Of a stretch of DNA of 64,000 nucleotides, positions 1 through 12,756 are shown in pieces. Source of the DNA: Crocodylus rhombifer (Eukaryota; Chordata; Crocodylia; Crocodylidae); NCBI GenBank assembly GCA_038503035.1, contig JAVSML010024721.1, forward strand, positions 149,624 to 213,623, read 5' to 3'. The position numbers and the translations under genes are program-made. Under the pieces are notes generated by a model. The model saw nothing but the letters and a program-made list of their open reading frames with translations. It ran no database searches and was not told the origin of the DNA. Positions within the stretch are counted from its first letter, which is position 1, and the number at the start of each line of letters is the position of its first letter.

Positions 1-1582
<1,582 letters not shown>

Positions 1583-4222
1583 TCATTCACCTGCGCACAA
1601 GACTACAGAAGGCCAGTGCTACCGATGGGGAAGGGCAAAGCACGGAGAAGACAAAGCCCTGCTCCTTTACACCAGCCCCCACAGCTGGCTGGCCCCCATA
1701 GGGCTTGCATCGTCATAGGAGGATCTGGAGCAAGGGATGTCCCACACCCTGCCCCCCTCCCACCTCCATGGAAAATGTTGATGCAAATGAGGAAAAGGTT
1801 GTGATTTTCCATATAACATTTTGATTTTTGTTCACTTAACAAGTTAGTGGCCAAATACTTGGCTCAGTTAACCCCATTTGCCATCGTGAACCCTCCAGTT
1901 TTGCACCAGCCTGGCTCCGGAGCAGGCAACACGGGCTGCTTGCACACTACGGTTCAGCTTCGACAGACCCGCTTGCAACCCTGGCACGGTTGCGGTGAAC
2001 AAGACCAAGGGTGGGGGTACAGAGAGAAGTGGATGAGTGGTGGCCGGGCTGTGACGATCCTCTCTTTCTACACCCTAGAAAAAGGGCACTGTCTCTTTTA
2101 CTCAGACTTAGAAGCAGCTGGTTATAATAACCCATACAGCAACCCACGTAGCCGGGGACCTGGTATCCCACAGCCTAGCAAGCCTGTGATGGCCTCTAAG
2201 GGGACAGACAGATGGACACGTCTCAGTACAGTGTAATTTAGGCTGTTTCTGTACACCAATGTGAACCCAGTTCTTTCATGGGAAAGGCCTCTGCCAGATT
2301 TGGCAAAATCACCTCTGATTAGGGGGTTTGCAACGTCTGCCAGCTGCTTTTTTCTTTTTCTATGCCAAGTGTGTCATCTGTTCATGCCTGGAAACCAGCT
2401 GTGCCGGGAAGCGTCTTCCAGCCACCGGTCATGTAGGGCCAAATCAACCCAAAACTCACTGGCCTCTATCTGCAGGGGAACACCCAAACCCTCTTGTCCA
2501 GGGCTGACTGGAGCTTCACTGCCGTCATCCTTGCTTTGAGCTCACGAGGACTGAGCAAATCCCAGAGAGAAGCAAATCTGGCTGGATCCTGCAGCTTCTG
2601 GATAACGCCATCTTCCCTCTCGGCGCACATTACAGGACTTCAGGAATACATCAGCTCTCACCCTGGCTCAAGACCTACCATCACAGCAGCAGCATCCCAA
2701 AGATGGGCACCAAGGCATTGGTGTCAGACCCAATACAGGAGCAGAATCACACGGGGAAGGGAATCACCAAGACCGTCTGCATTCCCCGGCCCTACGGCGC
2801 TTCCCATCGTACAGTTGCGACCCCCGACCGAGGCTCTTAAACTAACGCAAAGTGCCCAGAAGTGATCCTGGACGTGCTCAGATGAACAAGTGCTTCAAAA
2901 TAACGAAGCTTAGCAGATGACCGACTGTAAGTTTCATCTGTCTGCTCTACACCAAGGTCAAACACTGGTTGCTTTAAACCTGTTCCACTCAAGTTTAAAG
3001 TTACAGAAGATTATCTCTGCTATACTGGTTTAGGAGCAGGGACCCAGCACGATTACAATAGTTCAGCTGACGCGTGACCCCAAATGATACATCTCCTCCT
3101 TCCTCCCTTCTGAAAAGGTTCGCGGTCTTATGACTGTCCACTGCCAACGCGGTGTAACTGCTTAGTGTCTGCCTAGGCTCGTCTCTGTGTTGCAAGCGAG
3201 CAGAGAGCGATTACCTCTATAATCTTACCATACGGCAGCCGGCAGGTTCCCGCCCTGCCCAGAGGCAAGCACAGCAGTCAGGATTTCACTAGCTGAGGGA
3301 CTCATCGAGAACCAGGGTGTCAAAAGCGGAGGACAGGCACCAACAGCAATGTCCACTCCTGGCAAAAATGTGGATTTGGGGGTATACAGGCGCTCAAACT
3401 TCCCAGACTGCATTCCTGCAATGGGCCTTATTAGTGACACGCAGGACTTACGACTCCGCTGGAAAAGTAGGACAGCCCCCAAAATTGAAACCTGCTATAA
3501 TGAAATGGCAGAGCTAACATCACGCTTTGCAGGCATAACAGTTTTGAACCATTTCATGCGATTTGGAAAGATTTTCTAGAATATTTCAACAACAAAACTA
3601 GACTCTAGTTTTAGGAGGTTACTGCTCTTTACATGCTTCTCCTGTCCTCTGCTATCCCTCTCTCTCTATCTTTCCTTTCCCACTACTTATTATAGACACG
3701 TGCCTCTCAGATGGATGAGTTAACATCATTGATATGCATGTGCTGCTGCATTGCAATTAAAATCAATACCATTTTTTTTTGACAAAGCAATGTTCACTCT
3801 TGCTCTGACTCAGATGCTCTTGCTGAGAGCAGTGACCATGAAGGGAAATGACAGCTCAAAGGAGCCACCCCATGACAGAGCACAAGAGCGAGCAAAGAGA
3901 GGAGTTCACAGAATTTCCTAATAACCTGACACCGCTGGCACCTTTCAGTCCTGCAGGCTGCGGCTTGCACGAGGATGCTCTGCCCCCTCACCAAATCACA
4001 CCGGGATGCAGAAGCACGTCTCTGAAACATCATAACCTGAAAGAAATACGCTTCTACATCCTGCTTGCCACCAGACAACTTTGAGGTCAACAAGACTTTG
4101 TCAGCCTTTCTCTGCGCCTAACCTGGAACTAAATGAGCTATTCCAACTAGGAGATTATACCACACCTTCAGCTCTCCTGTGCAAGGTGAATCCTCATTTC
4201 TACCTAGGAGGACTTTTACGAT

Positions 4223-4340
4223 CTCTGCTCCCTCCTATGCCTGATGAAGGGTGAGCGTACCTGAAAGCTTGTAAATGAAAAAAATTATTTGTTTGCAAAG
4301 ATCTAGTTGGGCTAATAAAAGACATCACCTCTTCCACGAG
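4223..4340 (-). repeat. Dispersed repeat family A, copy 1
   Basis: The minus strand aligns along its length with the plus strand of 56488-56638. Shared blocks are a TGATnTCTTTnATTAGnCCAACTA segment, TTCTTTGCAA/TCTTTGCAA, AAGCTTT and ACCCTTnnTnAGGCAT. Two diverged copies in one window indicate an interspersed repeat. The layout (short, A-rich middle, AAGCTTT block) resembles the 3' parts of SINE-like repeats common in turtles and crocodilians. I cannot name the family with certainty. Confidence 0.6.
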
Positions 4341-4577
4341 TTTTGATTCCTGTTACCAGGAAGGCATTAAAGTCGGGAGAGCTCCGCCACAAAGAGCAAG
4401 ACACCGGCCAGCTGTCTTTGCCCTGCTTTGCCAGCAGCAGAGATTCACTGCGACACGAGGACACCACCTCCCGTCACATCCTGCAGGCAGTGTCATCCAT
4501 CAGTGGCCACCCCAGTTCCCTTGCATCTCATCAGCATGCCTAAAATTTGTATCCGTCTTATTCAGTGACAAAATTAA

Positions 4578-6398
4578 GCACAGATTCAAGATTCATGGAA
4601 GCTAGCACAGATCAAGAGGGACCAAACCAGGAAAGCCAAGGCTGCAACTGAACTCCAACTAGCTTCAGGCATCAAGGACAACAAAAAGTCCTTTTTCAGA
4701 TATGTGGGGAGCCGGAGGAAAAGCAAGGGCAATGTAGGACCCCTGCTAAACCAGATGGGGCAACTGACAACTGACGCCCAGGAAAAAGCCAACCTATTAA
4801 ATAGGTACTTTGCATCAGTCTTTCATCAGTCCAATGGGACACCCATGCCTGCTATGGGACAGGGAGATCCGGGTGATGGGGATCCCCTACCCTCCATAAA
4901 TGCTGACCTTGGGAAGGAACATCTTGAGAAGCTGGATACCTTCAAGTCAGCCGGCCCTGACAATCTGCACCCCAGGGTACTCAAGGAGCTGGCGAGCGTC
5001 ATAGCCCAGCCCCTGGCACGGGTCTTCGAGAGCTCCTGGCGCTCTGGTGTAGTGCCTGAAGACTGGAAGAAGGCCAATGTGGTGCCGATCTTCAAGAAAG
5101 GGAGGAGAGTGGATCTGGCTACCTACAGGCCCATTAGCCTGACTTCTATCCTGGGGAAGATCTTAGAAAAGTTTATTAAGGAGGCCATCCTTGAGGGACT
5201 GGCCCAGGCTAACATCCTAAGGGATAGCCAGCACGGGTTTGTTGCGGGTAGGTCTTGTTTGACCAATCTCATTTCCTTCTATGACCAGGTGACCTATCAC
5301 CTGGACAAGGGAGAAGAGATTGATGTCATATATCTCGACTTCAAAAAAGCTTTTGATCTGGTATCCCACGATCACCTCTTGGCCAAACTGCCCAGTTGTG
5401 GCCTTGGCTCCACCATGATCCACTGGCTGGAAAATTGGTTCCGGGGTCGGACCCAGAGGGTTGTGATTGATGGCAGTCACTCATCGTGGTGCCCTGTGAC
5501 CAGTGGAGTCCCTCAAGGCTCTGTCCTGGGACCCATCCTGTTCAACATCTTCATTAACGATGTGGACACTGGAGTCAGGAGTGGACTGGCCAAGTTCGCC
5601 GATGACACCAAACTTTGGGGCAAAGCATCCACGCCAGAAGATAGGCGGGTGATCCAGGCTGACCTGGACAAGCTCAGCAAATGGGCAGACGAGAACCTCA
5701 TGGTGTTTAACACTGAAAAATGCAAGGTTCTCCACCTTGGGAGGAAAAACCTGCAGCACCCTTATAGGCTCGGCAGTGCTACGCTGGCTAGCACTACAGA
5801 AGAAAGAGACTTGGGGGTCATCACTGACCACAAGATGAACATGAGCCTGCAATGCGATGCTGCGGCTAGTAAAGCGACCAAAATGCTGGCGTGCATCCAT
5901 AGATGCTTCTCGAGCAAATCCCGGGACGTCATTCTCCCCTTGTACTCGGCCTTGGTGAGGCCGCAGCTGGAGTACTGCGTCCAGTTTTGGGCTCCACAAT
6001 TCAAAAAGGATGTGGAGAAGCTTGAGAGAGTCCAGAGGAGAGCCACGCGCATGATCAGAGGTCAGGAAAACAGATCTTATGATGACAGGCTGAGAGCCAT
6101 GGGACTCTTTAGCCTGGAAAAGCACAGGCTCAGGGGTGATCTGATGGCCACCTATAAGTTTATCAGGGGTGACCACCAGGATCTGGGGGAACGATTGTTC
6201 ACCAGAGCGCCCCAAGGGATGACGAGGTCGAACGGTCACAAACTCCTGCAAGACCGTTTCAGGCTGGACATAAGGAAGAATTTCTTTACTGTCCGAGCCC
6301 CCGAGGTCTGGAACAGCCTGCCAGCGGAGGTGGTTCAAGCACCTACATTGAACACCTTCAAGAGTAAATTGGATGCTTATCTTGCTGGGATCCTATGA
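4578..6398 (+). CDS. CR1 ORF2 fragment: reverse transcriptase (no endonuclease)
   Basis: The frame is open for 607 codons from just after the stop at 4575-4577 to TGA at 6396-6398, ending LAGIL. Numbering from codon 4704, RT motifs appear in order: YRPISLTS, QHGFVAGRSC, the catalytic block YLDFKKAFD with its Asp at residue 212 (5337-5339), SGVPQGSVLGP, and FADDTKL with the catalytic Asp pair at residues 300-301 (5601-5606). The C-terminal region found in CR1 proteins follows ([19 protein letters not shown]). No native start codon is present because the 5' part of the element is missing, and the frame is read in from the truncation point. It is therefore not an autonomous element, but all visible RT catalytic residues are intact. 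I see no promoter for it; any transcription would come from the neighbouring sequence. Confidence 0.88.
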   Translation, partial: AQIQDSWKLAQIKRDQTRKAKAATELQLASGIKDNKKSFFRYVGSRRKSKGNVGPLLNQMGQLTTDAQEKANLLNRYFASVFHQSNGTPMPAMGQGDPGDGDPLPSINADLGKEHLEKLDTFKSAGPDNLHPRVLKELASVIAQPLARVFESSWRSGVVPEDWKKANVVPIFKKGRRVDLATYRPISLTSILGKILEKFIKEAILEGLAQANILRDSQHGFVAGRSCLTNLISFYDQVTYHLDKGEEIDVIYLDFKKAFDLVSHDHLLAKLPSCGLGSTMIHWLENWFRGRTQRVVIDGSHSSWCPVTSGVPQGSVLGPILFNIFINDVDTGVRSGLAKFADDTKLWGKASTPEDRRVIQADLDKLSKWADENLMVFNTEKCKVLHLGRKNLQHPYRLGSATLASTTEERDLGVITDHKMNMSLQCDAAASKATKMLACIHRCFSSKSRDVILPLYSALVRPQLEYCVQFWAPQFKKDVEKLERVQRRATRMIRGQENRSYDDRLRAMGLFSLEKHRLRGDLMATYKFIRGDHQDLGERLFTRAPQGMTRSNGHKLLQDRFRLDIRKNFFTVRAPEVWNSLPAEVVQAPTLNTFKSKLDAYLAGIL

Positions 6399-6490
6399 CC
6401 TCAGCTGACTTCCTGCCCTTGGGCAGGGGGCTGGGCTCGATGATCTCCCGAGGTCCCTTCCAGCCCTGATGTCTATGAAATCTATGAAAT
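4578..6490 (+). mobile_element. CR1 LINE, 5'-truncated, with open RT frame and 3' tail
   Basis: This is a CR1-clade non-LTR retrotransposon. It contains the C-terminal part of ORF2 (reverse transcriptase, thumb and C-terminal region), a short 3' UTR (6399-6460) with the GGGCTCGATGATCTCC and GGTCCCTTCCAGCCC blocks usual for these 3' ends, and a tail of two tandem TCTATGAAA-type units (6470-6490). The N-terminal endonuclease and ORF1 are absent, as expected from incomplete target-primed reverse transcription. It lies antisense to ZBTB47 within intron 2. A copy at 58126-58742 differs at only six residues over the last 125 or so amino acids, so both belong to one fairly young subfamily. Confidence 0.95.
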
Positions 6491-9400
6491 CTAAGAGAGG
6501 TCAGGGCTGCTGTGATGAACATTGCCTCTGCTTCTTAGTTGATCAGATCCCTCCACTTCCCACTTCCCCATTCAAGGCTTGGATGGGCCAGAAGATGAAT
6601 GGGATCCGATTTAGCCAGTACACACAGGGGAAGACCTCCAAGGCTAGCTGCGGATGCTGAAGGGAGCAACGTCTTACTAGAGGAGGGTGAACAATGGAGA
6701 ACAGCAACTCTGAAGCATCACATTTTGTTTCCACCAAAGGAGCTCAAATTTTGGGGTGGTTTTTTTTTTACCCTCTTAAAAATGAAATCAAAGGGAAATT
6801 TAGAGCAAAAAAAAAAAAGGAAGTTTCTTCCAAAAAAAAAAAAAAAAAAAAAAAAAAGCTGTTTGGATTAAAAACTTGTCCGTTTTTTTCAAATTTTGTT
6901 TTGTGGTTTTTCCAGAAAATGTTCGTATTGGAGGGAAAACAGCACAAAGACAGAGATGTGGGGGTTGCCAGAACTGCATTTTCCTCCGAAAAAAAGAAAC
7001 CTGGGGGGAAGTTTTCTTCTTCTCAGCTCTACATGTTACAGCCTAAGCCAAAGCCTCGACATCAGGATGCTGTGCTGGTCCGAAGGGAACGCAGGCAGCG
7101 CAGATCATCCCCTGGCACTTGCTGTAACGATGGGCCAGTTAAATCAAGGAGCCCAAGTACCGCTCAGCAATGCCGATCTCGTTCTACCAAGTCCGGGTCT
7201 TGCTTGGGCAGTCGGTGGAGAACTGCGCCCCATTTTCCACCCGAGCCACTGAGACCATTGCTATGGTCATTGCTATAACTCCAGGGTCAATTTGGGTTTG
7301 GCATCCGACACACGCACTGCTTCAGCTCCCTTTCCCAATACCCTCCCCAAGCTTGTAGCCCACGGTAGTGGTCCTATACTACATGCTGACACCAAACTCA
7401 CCTGCCTGACCACTGGGTTTTTGGTTCCCTTCCTGAATACAAACCCTCCTTCGAGAGCTCCCTGACCGTCACAGGCTGGCGAGTGCAGATCTTGGCCCTT
7501 CCCCAATCTGCAGCTCCCAGCTCTCACCAGTCTCTTCTCCTCCTGGCACCTCCCACAGAAGTAACGTGGCGGAGGGACCCACGGTGTACATGTCCTCGTG
7601 GATAATCTGTGGCACGTCACCGGTATCAACGTTCAGCCACAATAGCGCAGTGAGGCAGAGTGGCACCATCCACATTATATAGCCGAGAAAACAACACAGA
7701 GAAATTAAGCTTAAAATTGTGCAAAAAACACTGATGACTTTTGGGTGTCCGATTCGAGACGCATGGAGCCCAATTCTTCTGTGTCCTTAGCATCACGTAC
7801 CAGCACATGCATTCAAAAACACAGCTCTCGGCTTGCAAGACCCTTGGGCAAGTCATGCCTCAGGTGTCTGAAGAGGGACGCCTGCAACGTGAGGCTGCGC
7901 AGTGGTCACCTGGAAAAATGCAGCCGTCAGCAACTTGTCCAGCAACACGCAGAAACCCTGGGGCAGAAGGAAGGACAGAAACCTGGCAACTTCCAGCTGC
8001 TTTAACCGTGAGACGATCCTTTCCTCTTCCTGCAAGCCCCTACCTCGTTCACGTCGTACCTCCTGACTTCCGGCTTTCTTAGAGACAAGAGCATCCTCAG
8101 CCACTCAATTCTAATGCACTCCCTGAGCACCAGCCACACTCATCCTGCTATTCAAGAAAACATGTTTCATTAAAAAAAATGAATAAAGGATAAATTTTTG
8201 CCAACCAGCTCCTCTCTTGGTCTTACTTCTTGCAAGATACCTGCACTTGCCACGAGATGGCAGAACCACAACATGCAGGGACCAAAGAGCCCAACACCTC
8301 CAAACCCAACGCCTGCCCTTCAGACACATGGCAATAGCAAACCGCTATTATTATTCCCAAAGGTCCAAGGACAGCACCACTGTAAAACACAGGAAAAGAC
8401 ACTGCATCATATACTCAAACTTACTCATCCTATGAAAAAATAAATGATCATAAACTTTATACAGATTCTTCCTAAATCTCATCAATGCAGATTACAAACT
8501 GCAAAAAACAAAAAAAACAAAAAAACCCTGACATCTGTTTGATTAGACAATAAAATAATGCCAAACAAAAATCTTGGATGGGCACAGCGTTTCATATTTA
8601 ATCATAACTTCAATTTAACTCTACCCAATCAAGGTAGTTGCTTGAAAAAAACTCTCAAAAAAAAAGTCACTGACATTTAGGTCGAGGTCAAGCATTTGAG
8701 ACTTAGGCTGCGTCAGAAGCAAGGTTGCCCACACAACCTTAATTCAGTGTTTTTATGCATGTGGATTATAGCACGGGCTTTAATTATAGGATCGCATACT
8801 ATTAAAATAAAACAAAAAATCCGCACAGGCCTCTCCCTCCTCTGATGCACAAGAAAATCTTGCCTGGTGACAAATTAGGCCCATGCACATGAAACTTTAA
8901 TTCTTGTTTTTCTTAACCTTTAAAAGAGCTTGATTTCAAGCTAGTTTGTCCCTTTAATTTAATTTTTTCGGTGTAATTAGATCTCCAGAAGAAGAGAGGT
9001 TTAATCTGTCCGTTAAGTGAACAGATCTGAATATTCAAATTCATGCTGAGTACCATCTTATGCCACGAGTGGTCCCATTGGGTCTCATCCCCAGCCGATA
9101 TAAACTGATGCGACTCCAGTGGAGACATATAACCATTTAGAGCAGCAGACGCAGCTCAGTAACATCACACGTTCGGAATAAGAAACAGAGGAACTGCATC
9201 CGAAGACGGCCCAAATTGTGGGCTACGACAGTGGAAGATCTTCACCAAGAACAGCCCCTCGTTTTTTAAATCCCAAATGACCCATGCTCAAACCTGCATC
9301 CTTCATTCATCACTTGCAGAGCCACCGACATAACACTGCTTATCACCAATATCCTATTTATGCTTCTGGCGAGCCAGTCTCATCTGAAGTTCCCTGCGCT

Positions 9401-10106
9401 CCTGTACTTCCTGCATCTTTCGCGCCAACTCCCTCATTAGCCTTCGTCACAGGAGGCCAAGAGCACCAATTATAAGTGGCTTCGCCACCCTTAGCTCCTG
9501 CAGCTATAATTTTAGGAATACGCCACAAAAGATCAGAGCTGGATTAATTTAAAAAAAAAAAAATTGCTGCAGCACCGGAAGGATAATTTGAGGCCATCGA
9601 GAACATTGTTATTATTTTATTGGCAATGACAGCATCATACAAATCAGTCCAGTGAAGATTAGAAGATTAGCTGGAGGATTTTAAAAGAACGTGCCGTTTT
9701 ATGGCTTAGCCAATGAGACTGCAGCATACTCAACGAACGAATCTCTTCCTGGCTCCCGATTGGTTCAGGTCACCTTGGAATGTCAGAAAGCGGCAGCCGG
9801 CCAATAAATGACTCTGATTCTGATCCAGCCAATGAAAGACTCGTCTTTAGTAGGAAAGTTGCATTGGTTTAACTGAATTCATTTTACAATTCAAATCAGG
9901 TCTCATTAAACTAGCACAAACCCCTGAAGATGAGCAGACTCTAAACCGATGGAAGCGAGGATTAATTTAATTTGGATTAAGCTTAATTTGGAAGTTTGCT
10001 GACAAAATTAAATGAGGGAGAGCCAAGATCAAAACTATCTCGGCTCGCGTCAGCAAATCCCCAACTTACGCTAAACCGATTTAAGTGAGCCCTAAACCTG
10101 TTAACT
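6491..10106. other. Gene-free intronic stretch; low-complexity and AT-rich sequence
   Basis: I see no gene here. The stretch holds an A-rich tract at 6810-6857 (two A-runs around GGAAGTTTCTTCC), then ordinary sequence to about 8440. From 8440 to 9130 the sequence is markedly AT-rich with many TAAT/ATTA cores and no recognised repeat, so it could be a conserved non-coding element. The CCAAT cluster at 9710-9867 is listed separately. Short open frames here have no domains. Confidence 0.5.
9710..9867. promoter_or_regulatory. Cluster of five CCAAT boxes
   Basis: CCAAT pentamers lie on the plus strand at 9710-9714, 9801-9805 and 9829-9833, and on the minus strand (ATTGG) at 9759-9763 and 9863-9867. 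Five in 158 bp is about sixteen times the random density. Spacings are 49, 42, 28 and 34 bp. Three have the AGCCAAT, GATTGG or GGCCAAT flanks favoured by NF-Y. No TATA box, CpG island or exon is evident beside them. They could mark an intronic enhancer, a cryptic promoter or part of an unrecognised repeat. Confidence 0.35.
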
Positions 10107-10376
10107 GAGGAGCAATGGTCTCAAGTTGCAGCAAGAGAAATTTAGGTTAGAGATTAGGAAGAACTCTCTCACCAGGAGGGTAGTAAAACACTGGTGCAGG
10201 TTACCCAGAGACGTGGCAGACTCTCCATCCTTGGAGGTGTTTAAGGCCCAGCTACACAAAGCCCTGGCTGGGATGATGTAGCTGGGGCTGGTCCTGCTTT
10301 GAGTAGGGGGATGGACTAGATGTGACCTCCAGAGGTCCCTTCAACCTGCATTTTCTGTGATTTTTCTATGATTCTA
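10107..10376 (+). mobile_element. CR1 LINE 3' end
   Basis: This is the 3' terminal fragment of a CR1 element of a different subfamily from the one at 4578. It starts in the end of ORF2 (GGTCTCAAGTTGCAGCAAG) and runs through the coding remnant TTACCCAGAGA...CTTGGAGGTGTTTAAGGC and the GGGATGGACTAGATGTGACC block to GGTCCCTTCAACC and a TTTCTATGATTCT tail. It is too short to encode a domain. Confidence 0.85.
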
Positions 10377-11549
10377 ACCCAACTGACACAAATCTGTATG
10401 AGGAGTTTGCACTGCTTTAGGCAGATCAGTTGTTAACATTGATTCAGTTCAAATGGTGCAACTTTCCTACCATACTCGAGATCTAGGACTACCTCGAACT
10501 GGAAACACTCGACAAGCGCGTACCTACAGCGGCATCGTGGATTTTCCAAACTGTGTGCGTTTGGGTAAAAGTGAGGATGAACCCGGTTATGAGCTGGGTC
10601 GACAGACTGGAAGAAGTTAGCCTGGATTTTTCTGTCCTCCGTTTAATAACTGAACTCCCTGGTCAGCTTTGCTCACCGTTACGATGCTGCCACCCAAGCC
10701 CCTTGCTATGCAGACTTGGCCACGGTGTGCAGGATCGGGGACGGGGAGGGCACATGCCTTGTGCTCTCAGGAGAGCAGCGTCCTGAAGCAAGAAACCCAG
10801 GTCCCTTGACTCCTGCCGGCTCCACTTCCATTTTGAACAGCAGCCCGCGGACGGACACGGCGACCGCCGGGCTGCACTTGAGCCTCCCCCAGCAGCTGGC
10901 ACTGCAGCTTCACCGTGGCACAGGAAACGTCAGACCAGCGCCCCTGAGCTGTCTAATGACACAGCCATGGGCCTGCAGAGCCACCGCTGGACCGGACTTT
11001 AAACTAGCCCATCTGTTAGGCATCGCACAGCCTTACGTTGATCCCCCAGCTCCCTCTGCAATGCCCTCTCTGTGCCCACCTGGCTTCAGGTGCCGTGACA
11101 ATGCTCTCCAGCCGAGGGCCAGTCTTTTCCTCTCCACTATAAACCTCTTTTCAGCGATGCTTCGAGGCATGGAGCTCCCAAGATGCCCCTCTTCCAACCC
11201 CCTGATTCAGGTTTTTTTCCAGCCACTCCCACTGGCGAGTCCAGAATTGCAGGGACAACCCCTCGCTCTGGCCTTCAGTCTGGGATGCCTGGACAGCACC
11301 CAGCTCAGCCTGCTCTTGGTGCAGACACATGGCTCTGCAAGTGGTAGGTTTCCAAGCCCTGCCATAGACAAGGGACTCTGGGGGCACTCAGTGGCACTTG
11401 CAGAGAGAAGCAGCATTGGCATCTAGCATCTGCCCGTGCCCCCACTGGGACCTCAAAAGGCTGCTGACCACTGCCCCAGAGCAGTAGCTCTGCACACTGC
11501 AGTAACCTTACCAGGCGTGCATCACAACACCATTTCTCTCTTGCTTAAA

Positions 11550-12345
11550 AGCGAGGAGGATGCAGATGAACAGCCTGAAGTTGCAGCAAGATTTAGATTC
11601 GGTATCAAGGACAATTTCTGCCCCGTTCGAGCAGAGAGGCAGTGGAACAGACACCCAGGGAAATGGTGCACTCCCCACGACTGGACGTGTTCGAGAAGAG
11701 GCTGGACAGCCACTGGGCAGGGATGATCTAGGAGGAGCTGTGTCTGTTTGTTTTTCTGTGAGTATTTCCCACGGATCTGGGCTTTGCTGCTCATGACATG
11801 GATCCAGGAGGGAATTCTTCCCCCTTCTGCCGCGACGTGTGTCAAGGGGTTTAAGCCATCCCTCGGAGGCATTAGGTGTTGGCTACAGCCAAGGCTGGGG
11901 ATCATGACCGAAGCATGCTAGTGCTCCTACTGGGACTTAAAAAATCAGAGGTTGCTGGGTAGAGAGCCTTGCCCTTCTGCTCAGGGCCAGGCCCATCGCA
12001 ACATTTGGGGTCAGGAAGGAATTTTTCTCTATGGCCAGACTGGTACAGATAGTGGGGAGTTTTGCCTTCCTCTGTAGGGGGGGGGCATGGCGCTCTACTA
12101 AGGATCTCTCGCCTGTATTTTAACGACCCGCACAGTGGCAGGACATTAGCCACCACGGTCCCCTGGCCTGACCTGTGACCGATTACACTGTTACGTCGTG
12201 CGGTCGTGTCAGGGTCGACAGCGTGGTTTTGCTACGAGGTTAGACAATGCACTTGTAGGGGGTGGTTTAGACAGGGACGGTCCTGCTTCAGGCAGGGGGT
12301 TGGGCTAGATGACGTCTGCAGATCCCTTCCAGCTCTGCGCTGTTT
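11550..12345 (+). mobile_element. CR1 LINE 3' end with long 3' UTR (degraded)
   Basis: This is a diverged CR1 3' region. The end of ORF2 is recognisable at 11570-11735 (AGTTGCAGCAAGATTTAGATTC, then the remnant of the final codons). A long 3' UTR follows, with the GGGTCAGGAAGGAATTTTTCTC and TTTTGCCTTCCTCTG blocks at 12010-12080 that are typical of one sauropsid CR1 group. The terminal block GGGGTTGGGCTAGATGACGTC...GATCCCTTCCAGC lies at 12295-12335. The 48428-49110 copy carries the same UTR blocks on the other strand. Confidence 0.75.
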
Positions 12346-12756
12346 CTTGTTGTTGCCTCAAGGCATCAGACAGCCTCATTATCTCTCCCCTCTGCATTCA
12401 GAGGATCAAGATGCTTCGGGGTGTGGGAAGGTGAAGCAAGAGCTGCTTCCCCTTGAGCACCAGGGAGCTGCTCACGGACCCTGCTCCCCTAAGCAGCCAC
12501 CACTGCAAGGTACCTGTAGCACCCCGCCTAGCTCTGACGGACCAGCCCCACATCCACGGTCTGCGTAACTCAGCATCCCACGCAGCGCTCTCCCAGGCCC
12601 CAAGTACCCCCAGCCTCACATCTGGCTCTGCACGGAGAGCCCCAACCCCACTAACAGCGTCACCCAGGCCCACAAGAAGCCCCCAGGCCCGAGTCCCATG
12701 GGCAGGATACCGGGCGGCCCCGTGCGCCCCGTTGCCGTCGGCAATGCCCAGCTCAC

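Noticed and set aside
12616..12756. Continuation of the exon 2 frame past the donor
   Set aside because: The frame stays open for 47 codons by chance, but the peptide loses all similarity after NIQ, a consensus donor is present, and exon 3 continues the finger array in phase.
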